Positions 6,375-11,102 of a stretch of 11,102 bases of DNA are shown here, piece after piece (within the stretch, counting starts at the first letter, position 1; the number at the start of each line of letters is the position of its first letter). The DNA is taken from positions 1 to 11,102 of the forward strand of contig PACG01000048.1 in the NCBI GenBank assembly GCA_002699335.1, read 5' to 3'. A model generated the notes under the pieces. The model was given only the letters and a program-made list of their open reading frames with translations, made no database searches and was not told where the DNA came from. A program made the translations under genes and the position numbers. The DNA is from Candidatus Poribacteria bacterium (GTDB taxonomy: Bacteria; Poribacteria; WGA-4E; UBA9662).

Positions 6375-8153
6375 TTGCTTCGGCTTTTTAGTTGGCGTTA
6401 TGTCAGCCGTTATATTCCCGCTTTTTCTCCTCATATAATTTATTATTTGTGCCTCGTATTGGCCAATCTTTTTGTTCTGTTACGGTCGACTCCAGTTCAG
6501 GCCCAAGCGGTTCAACTGGAAGCAACCGTCTCTCCACAAACAATCTCTCTCAACCAGTCGACAACGCTGAAAATAACGTTGTCCGGAGAAACTCAACTCG
6601 GCAAAATCCAGCCTCCCCAACTGACTTCGGGGAACTCAAGCCTTTGGCGGGATCTATCGGTTTCTTATTTGGGTTCTTCCAATCAATATCGGCTAGTAAA
6701 CGGACAGGTTTCGGTGCCGATGACCTGGTCCTATGCCCTGAAACCGAAAAAGGCCGGTACTTTTACCATCCCGCCAATCTCTATTAACTATGACGGGCAA
6801 ACGCTGAGGACTGAGAAATGGTTACTCAAAGTTGTCTCTGGATCGTCAGCCCAAGCTAAACCGGACACTTACGAGAATCCTTTTTATGGAGGAACGCAAA
6901 GAGTTGAAGCAACAATCGATAATCCATTACCCTTTGTCAATCAGCAAATTACTTATACCTTTCGCTACCTTTATACGGCTAGATTACCCAATTTTGATTC
7001 TCCCAAGTACATTCTACCACCACTGCCTCGTTTTTGGAAGAAACAGCTAAAATCGGGGCCGAGTCAAATCGAAACTATCGATGGGAAACGCTTTCGGGTT
7101 GAAGAAATCAAAGTTGCACTGTTTCCAATGACCGCTGGACGTTTAATCATTGAGCCAGCCAAATTTCGGTTTCCAGCCTCTTTCGATCTAACCGGTCAGC
7201 AATCTTCTCAAACTTTGATCACTGATTCTGTCTCACTGGAGATACGATCTTTACCAGAAACGGACCAACCAATAAACTTTAACGGCGTCGTTGGCCGGTA
7301 CCAAATTTCGGCTACTATCGACAAAAGCGAGGTAACAGTTGACGATGCAGTGGTGTTGACAGTAGTAATTTCAGGCTTTGGGAATATCGAAACCTTGCCG
7401 GATCTACAATTACCAGTCACAGAAACTCTAACTTTATACGATCCTAAGATTCAAGATACAGTTGAGGTCCGTCAAGGGAAGATCTATGGACAACGAACAT
7501 ACGAGTATGTTGTGATTCCGACCAAACCGGGAACTACAACGATCCCATCGATATCATATCCATATTTTGATCCAGAGACTGTGCAGTATCGGGTTACCAG
7601 TACCTGGGCAACCGCCCTAACTGTTCACCCCAAAGTCAATTCTTCAGTTGATGTCTCTTCACCGACGGATGGGAGCACGCCAAGTCAAATTTCTAACCGT
7701 CAAGACTCTACTTCAAGCGGCAGTAAGTATCTAGTCTACAGAGTTCTAGTCTGGGTCTTTGTATTGTTGACTCTCGGAGGTAGTGGATATGTAGGAATAA
7801 GAAAAATTCGACAACGGCAAGTCGTTCGAAGGCAGAAACAAAGAACAGTTGAACCTTTTCAAAACGCAGTCCGGACGATCGAGAGTGCCAAATCCTTTGG
7901 TGATCTGGCCATGGGAATTTACGGATATGTTGGCGCGATCTATGCCAAACCAGCGTTAGGTTTAAACCCGGAGGCCGTTCAGAAACATTTAACTGGAATC
8001 TCAGTTTTACCTTCGTTGATCGACCGGTTAGTTGAGATTTTACGACTCTGTGACCAGGAGCAATTTGCACCAACCTCTAACCAGACAGCACAATGGCAAA
8101 TCCAGCTTGAGGTGCAGCAAATTCTAGAAAAAATCAATCACGAATTGACGTAA
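6375..8153 (+). CDS. batD: BatD-like protein (oxygen tolerance family)
   Basis: 592 residues from the TTG at 6375. An in-frame ATG at 6297 would add 26 residues but would overlap the TPR gene by 74 bases and give a very long leader before the signal sequence; neither start has a good ribosome binding site. Residues about 21-45 form the hydrophobic core and cleavage site of a signal peptide (IIYYLCLVLANLFVLL, then VQAQA before VQLEA). The mature part opens with the typical BatD pattern (VQLEATVSPQTISLNQSTTL) and contains several Ig-like beta-rich repeats, with PKKAGTFTIPPISINYDG, MTAGRLIIEPAKFRFP and PTKPGTTTIPSISYPYFDP each closing a repeat. A transmembrane helix lies at about 452-473 (YLVYRVLVWVFVLLTLGGSGYV), followed by a basic stretch and a cytoplasmic helical tail of about 100 residues. 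The protein is expected to be anchored in the inner membrane with the bulk outside the cytoplasm. The family is linked to the Bacteroides aerotolerance operon and related MoxR-VWA clusters. The family call is firm; the function is inferred. Confidence 0.85.
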   Translation: MLRLFSWRYVSRYIPAFSPHIIYYLCLVLANLFVLLRSTPVQAQAVQLEATVSPQTISLNQSTTLKITLSGETQLGKIQPPQLTSGNSSLWRDLSVSYLGSSNQYRLVNGQVSVPMTWSYALKPKKAGTFTIPPISINYDGQTLRTEKWLLKVVSGSSAQAKPDTYENPFYGGTQRVEATIDNPLPFVNQQITYTFRYLYTARLPNFDSPKYILPPLPRFWKKQLKSGPSQIETIDGKRFRVEEIKVALFPMTAGRLIIEPAKFRFPASFDLTGQQSSQTLITDSVSLEIRSLPETDQPINFNGVVGRYQISATIDKSEVTVDDAVVLTVVISGFGNIETLPDLQLPVTETLTLYDPKIQDTVEVRQGKIYGQRTYEYVVIPTKPGTTTIPSISYPYFDPETVQYRVTSTWATALTVHPKVNSSVDVSSPTDGSTPSQISNRQDSTSSGSKYLVYRVLVWVFVLLTLGGSGYVGIRKIRQRQVVRRQKQRTVEPFQNAVRTIESAKSFGDLAMGIYGYVGAIYAKPALGLNPEAVQKHLTGISVLPSLIDRLVEILRLCDQEQFAPTSNQTAQWQIQLEVQQILEKINHELT

Positions 8154-8183
8154 TATGTCAATAGTTTCGCATATGAATTGAAC

Positions 8184-8212
8184 TTGCATTTCGTTTTTAA
8201 TCCATATAAAAT
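8184..8212 (+). promoter_or_regulatory. Candidate promoter for the phoH-ybeY-corC block
   Basis: The 156-base spacer 8154-8309 is AT-rich and contains TTGCAT (8184-8189), a 17-base gap and TAAAAT (8207-8212). The -10 match is five of six, while the -35 match is only the TTG. TATAAA at 8205-8210 is an overlapping alternative with a 15-base gap. It is the best promoter-like site before phoH and would leave an untranslated leader of roughly 90 bases. I see no riboswitch or other structured RNA in that leader. Confidence 0.35.
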
Positions 8213-8309
8213 ATGCTTTGTTCAAAGGGTTTCTTTTCCTGTTAAGTGAGAGACTAAGTTAAAGTTCTCTGAACGCTAACATTAGACCGAAAACGGAGAT
8301 AAGCAAGTA

Positions 8310-9287
8310 TTGCAAAATCGAGAATCTCTAAAGATACCGATCCAAAGCAACAATGAAATCCAAGCTGTTTTTGGAGAGGCAGATATCCATCTCAGAACAA
8401 TAGAAGATAGTTTTAATGTACGTATTCAAATGAAAAGCGATGGATTACAGATCGTTGGTGACGATTCTGATGGTGTTCATTGTGCTGCACGAGCTTTCGA
8501 ATCCTTACTTCACTTGATTAGAAAAGGGCAACGGATTAGTGCTGGAGACGTTCGTTATGCCACCCGGGTCGCAAAAGACCATACAAATGCGCAATCGAAG
8601 GAAATCATCGGCGAGTCGATTCCCGTATTTTCCAAGCATGGGGTAGTTCGTCCAAAAACGCTTGGCCAACGCCGATACGTTGAGGCAATCAATAAGTACG
8701 ATTTGGTCTTTGGGATTGGCCCAGCCGGCACAGGAAAGACCTACTTAGCAATGGCGATGGCAGTTGCAGCCCTCAAACGCGGGGAACTAAGTCGAATTAT
8801 CCTAACCCGCCCAGCAGTGGAGGCTGGCGAAAACCTCGGTTTTTTGCCAGGAGACTTGGCTGCCAAAATCGACCCCTACCTTCGACCACTTTACGATGCG
8901 CTACGCGATATGATGCCGACAGAGACCCTCGACAATTATATCGAGCGGAACGTGGTTGAAGTTGCCCCCATGGCCTTTATGCGAGGGCGAACCCTAAATG
9001 ACTCTTTTGTCGTCTTAGATGAAGCCCAGAACGCAACGATTGAGCAGATGAAAATGTTCTTGACGCGGCTGGGCTGTGACTCCAAAGCTGTTGTCACCGG
9101 TGACATCACACAAACAGATTTACCACTCGGAAAATCTTCTGGTCTGGTCGATGCACAACGGGTTCTAGCCAGCGTGGATGGGATTGCTTTCGTTCGCTTT
9201 TCCAAGGATGACGTTGTTCGACATGAGCTGGTTCAACGAATTATTGAAGCTTACGAACAACCGTCCCAAAATGATACACTTGATTAA
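8310..9287 (+). CDS. phoH: PhoH family ATPase (YbeZ-like)
   Basis: 325 residues, close to the usual length for the YbeZ/PhoH-like family. TTG 8310 is the only reasonable start: a stop lies at 8283-8285 in frame, GGAG at 8295-8298 is 11 bases upstream, and the first in-frame ATG would cut into the N-terminal domain. Residues about 10-90 form the KH-like RNA-binding region (VFGEADIHLRTIEDSFNVRI, QIVGDD). The ATPase core follows. Walker A is GPAGTGKT at 137-144, RPAVEAGE begins at R167 and is followed by LGFLPGDL, Walker B is VVLDEAQN with D237-E238, and VTGDITQTDL has G264-D265 as a sensor-like motif. It is cytoplasmic, probably an RNA-associated P-loop NTPase or helicase working with YbeY in rRNA and ribosome metabolism. 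Its last 17 bases overlap ybeY, which implies translational coupling. Confidence 0.95.
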   Translation: MQNRESLKIPIQSNNEIQAVFGEADIHLRTIEDSFNVRIQMKSDGLQIVGDDSDGVHCAARAFESLLHLIRKGQRISAGDVRYATRVAKDHTNAQSKEIIGESIPVFSKHGVVRPKTLGQRRYVEAINKYDLVFGIGPAGTGKTYLAMAMAVAALKRGELSRIILTRPAVEAGENLGFLPGDLAAKIDPYLRPLYDALRDMMPTETLDNYIERNVVEVAPMAFMRGRTLNDSFVVLDEAQNATIEQMKMFLTRLGCDSKAVVTGDITQTDLPLGKSSGLVDAQRVLASVDGIAFVRFSKDDVVRHELVQRIIEAYEQPSQNDTLD

Positions 9288-9792
9288 TAATTATAATAGT
9301 GATGACAGGCGGGCGGTCTGTGTGCTAGCGGTTGTCGAGACTGCAGCGGAAGCAACTCTGGCCGAGCACCAGGCAGAGGCTTATGAGGTGAGCATTCTCT
9401 TGACAGACGATAGTCAAATGCGATCTTTGAGCCGACAGTACCGTTTAATCGACCAAACAACCGATGTACTCGCTTTTCCCATGCTGTCTAAAGAGGAAGG
9501 TAATCTTCAATTTTCTTCCTCTAAAGCAGTTCCACCTCTGATTCTAGGTGATATTGCGATCTCGATCCCAACAGCTCGGAACCAGGCATTGACACAATCG
9601 CATTCGCTAAAAATGGAATTGGTAATATTAACCGTACACGGCATTCTACATTTACTAGGATACGATCACTTGGAAGATCAGGTGGCCGAATTCATGTTTC
9701 AGAAACAAAATCAGATCGTCCAAAAAATTAGCGCACAATTTAACCTATTGTTTACCACTTCTGATCCAGTACTTGATCCTGGTTGGCAATAA
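9271..9792 (+). CDS. ybeY: Endoribonuclease YbeY (rRNA maturation factor)
   Basis: 173 residues from the ATG at 9271 (MIHLINNYN), slightly longer than the roughly 155 residues of the E. coli protein. The frame stays open further upstream inside phoH, but family alignment favours this start, and the 17-base overlap with phoH suggests coupled translation without a strong ribosome binding site of its own. The zinc site HGILHLLGYDH lies at residues 123-133, with H123, H127 and H133 as ligands. Also visible are the family motifs LTDDSQMRSLSRQYRLIDQTTDVLAFP and LGDIAIS. YbeY is a metal-dependent single-strand endoribonuclease involved in 16S rRNA 3' end maturation and ribosome quality control in the cytoplasm. 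The 40-residue tail after the metal motif is longer than in E. coli and ends in a low-conservation stretch (TTSDPVLDPGWQ). Confidence 0.95.
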   Translation: MIHLINNYNSDDRRAVCVLAVVETAAEATLAEHQAEAYEVSILLTDDSQMRSLSRQYRLIDQTTDVLAFPMLSKEEGNLQFSSSKAVPPLILGDIAISIPTARNQALTQSHSLKMELVILTVHGILHLLGYDHLEDQVAEFMFQKQNQIVQKISAQFNLLFTTSDPVLDPGWQ

Positions 9793-9796
9793 GGAG
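9791..9796 (+). promoter_or_regulatory. Ribosome binding site for the corC-like gene
   Basis: AAGGAG overlaps the last two bases of the ybeY stop codon. The first usable in-frame start, TTG 9811, is 14 bases downstream, which is longer than ideal. The ATG at 9815 and TTG at 9800 are in other frames; the ATG frame closes after a few codons. The long spacing is therefore accepted rather than avoided. Confidence 0.5.
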
Positions 9797-9810
9797 TATT
9801 TGGTCCCGGT

Positions 9811-11058
9811 TTGGATGAGATCGACAGCTTAAGAATTCTCGGTATCCTCAGCACATTGTTTTTGGCTGCGGTGTTTTCTATGGCTGAGTTGCTCCTATAT
9901 CGGCTCAGCAAAGGCGAGATTATAGATGTCGCAGAAGCCGGTGGCGGAGAATACGAGATTCTTCATTCTTTACTACGCGCCCCGCAAAGATACCACGCTA
10001 CGATTGCGATTATTAAAAGCCTGTGTCTTCTAGGTGGTTTCGTACTCTCTCTCCACTTCTTCTCCGCTCAGCCAGAAATCGTGGCTGTGGCTGTGGCTAG
10101 CCTGGTCCTGGCACTCTTTACCGAACTAATTCCAAAAAATTACATCCGTAGCACTAACGTCGAATCAGCAATTCGGATGCTGTACTTTCTGCGCCCGATC
10201 TACTGGCTTCTATTTCCAATTGTGATGCCGATGATTTTTTTATCCCGACTTGGCATCCGTATTCTTGGTGGCAGTTCCTCCGCTGCCAATGACAGCCTAG
10301 TCTCCTCCGAATCTCTAGAAACTTTCGTTTCCATAGGGGACAGACAAGAGATCTTGGACCAAGACGAACGGGAAATGATCTCACGCATCTTAGATCTACC
10401 TGATAAAGTCGCACGGGAAATAATGATTCCTCGAACCGATATGGTTCGGATTGATGCAACGACACTTGCCGATGAAGTTTTACAAATAGCCATTCAATCT
10501 CGTCATTCTCGAATTCCAGTCTACCAAGGTCGAGTTGATCATATTATCGGCATTTTGCATGTCAAGGAATTATTAGATTGTTGGGCAGAGAAGAAGCCGA
10601 TCGAACTCGAGAAGCTGGTCGCCAGTCGGCCACCATTTTTCACACCAGAAAGCCGAAAAATATGGGATCTGTTTCAGGATCTACAAGCCAATAAACAACA
10701 TTTAGCCATCGTGGTTGACGAATACGGCGGAACTGCTGGGATTGTAACGCTGGAAGACATCATCGAAGAAATTGTGGGAGAAATTCAAGATGAATATGAT
10801 ACTGACGACGAGGTTGAGTGTATTCAACTCTCCGAACAGACCTATTCGGTGGACGCCCGAATGCACATTGATGATTTCAACGATATCTTCCAGACAGAAT
10901 TGAAAGTCGAAAGTGTGGACACCATCGGTGGCGTCATGATAGATCACTTTGGTAAAGTTCCAGAAAAAGATGACTTCTTTGTACATCTTGGATTAAAGAT
11001 TTCAATTTTGGACGCTGACGACCGGCGGGTATATCGAGTACGTGTTGATAAACCATAG
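9811..11058 (+). CDS. corC: CorC/HlyC-type CNNM + CBS domain membrane protein
   Basis: 415 residues from TTG 9811, 18 bases after ybeY. Residues 1-150 form a DUF21/CNNM-type membrane domain with hydrophobic segments at about 8-30 (containing FSMAELLLYRLSKGEI), 61-84, 88-107 and 125-150, and the motif ELIPKNYIRSTN at 105-116. CBS domain 1 spans about 204-260 (MIPRTDMVRID, RHSRIPVYQG, IIGILHVKEL). CBS domain 2 spans about 273-331 (QHLAIVVDEYGGTAGIVTLE, then DIIEEIVGEIQDEYD). A CorC_HlyC domain fills 335-415. The full three-part architecture places it with the CNNM/MpfA/YtfL group rather than the shorter E. coli CorC, which lacks the membrane part, so the gene symbol is by family only. Members are implicated in magnesium or cobalt efflux or its regulation; the old hemolysin label is not meaningful. 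Its place in the phoH-ybeY block matches many bacterial genomes. Confidence 0.93.
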   Translation: MDEIDSLRILGILSTLFLAAVFSMAELLLYRLSKGEIIDVAEAGGGEYEILHSLLRAPQRYHATIAIIKSLCLLGGFVLSLHFFSAQPEIVAVAVASLVLALFTELIPKNYIRSTNVESAIRMLYFLRPIYWLLFPIVMPMIFLSRLGIRILGGSSSAANDSLVSSESLETFVSIGDRQEILDQDEREMISRILDLPDKVAREIMIPRTDMVRIDATTLADEVLQIAIQSRHSRIPVYQGRVDHIIGILHVKELLDCWAEKKPIELEKLVASRPPFFTPESRKIWDLFQDLQANKQHLAIVVDEYGGTAGIVTLEDIIEEIVGEIQDEYDTDDEVECIQLSEQTYSVDARMHIDDFNDIFQTELKVESVDTIGGVMIDHFGKVPEKDDFFVHLGLKISILDADDRRVYRVRVDKP

Positions 11059-11102
11059 TAAGGACGCAGGCGAGATAAAAGCCCTTATGATATTTTCTCA
11101 AC

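Noticed and set aside
7708..8073. 121-residue minus-strand open frame within the batD-like gene
   Set aside because: It has no recognisable motif, and the opposite strand encodes the conserved transmembrane helix and tail of the BatD-like protein.
8248..8270. Imperfect hairpin AGAGACT / AGTTCTCT in the spacer before phoH
   Set aside because: The stem is short and needs a bulge, and there is no T-run after it. It is too weak to call a terminator or regulatory RNA.
9178..9270. Longer ybeY start inside phoH
   Set aside because: It adds 31 residues that do not fit the YbeY family and would overlap phoH by 110 bases. ATG 9271 begins with the typical short N terminus.
11059..11102. TAAGG / CCTTA inverted repeat after the corC-like gene
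   Set aside because: Only five base pairs with a loop of more than 20 bases and no clean T-run. The window ends before any more context.

Overview
The window reads as bacterial chromosome of moderate base composition, with standard-code genes all on the + strand. The pairing of a DUF6785/DUF6784-type polytopic membrane protein with a large secreted DUF4091 (GH123-like) protein is something I associate with Candidatus Poribacteria and Planctomycetes-like lineages. Frequent TTG starts and a phoH-ybeY-corC housekeeping block fit that picture. The assignment is an inference from family knowledge, not a measured placement.

Layout: (1) Positions 1-1474 hold the 3' portion of a DUF6785-type membrane protein gene that is clearly broken. 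Recognisable family sequence continues to its natural end but hops between reading frames about seven times and has three in-frame stops. (2) Positions 1475-1684 are a spacer with a candidate promoter and a strong ribosome binding site. (3) Positions 1685-5494 encode an intact, secreted, multidomain DUF4091 protein of about 1269 residues with carbohydrate-binding-like modules and an Asp-Glu pair in a GH123-like catalytic region. (4) A 9-bp perfect inverted repeat followed by five Ts (5507-5560) separates it from a two-gene Bat-type block: a membrane-anchored TPR protein (BatC-like, 5576-6370) and a BatD-like protein (6375-8153). The usual VWA partners BatA/BatB are not upstream. (5) A 156-base AT-rich spacer with a possible promoter leads into the tightly packed phoH (8310-9287), ybeY (9271-9792) and corC-like (9811-11058) genes. 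The last 44 bases hold no recognisable feature.

How the genes work together: the membrane protein and DUF4091 protein probably belonged to one glycan-handling locus, of which only the secreted part is still intact here. BatC/BatD are envelope proteins thought to act with MoxR ATPases and VWA proteins, presumably encoded elsewhere. PhoH-family ATPase and YbeY act in RNA/ribosome metabolism, and the CorC-like protein is a membrane CBS protein linked to divalent cation handling. In many bacteria (for example the E. coli ybeZ-ybeY-corC cluster) these last three are adjacent.

I did not find a convincing new defence or mobile system. The most notable signals are the heavily but recently disrupted membrane protein gene beside an intact DUF4091 partner, the carbohydrate-binding-like module that appears inserted inside the DUF4091 catalytic region, and the orphan batCD pair.
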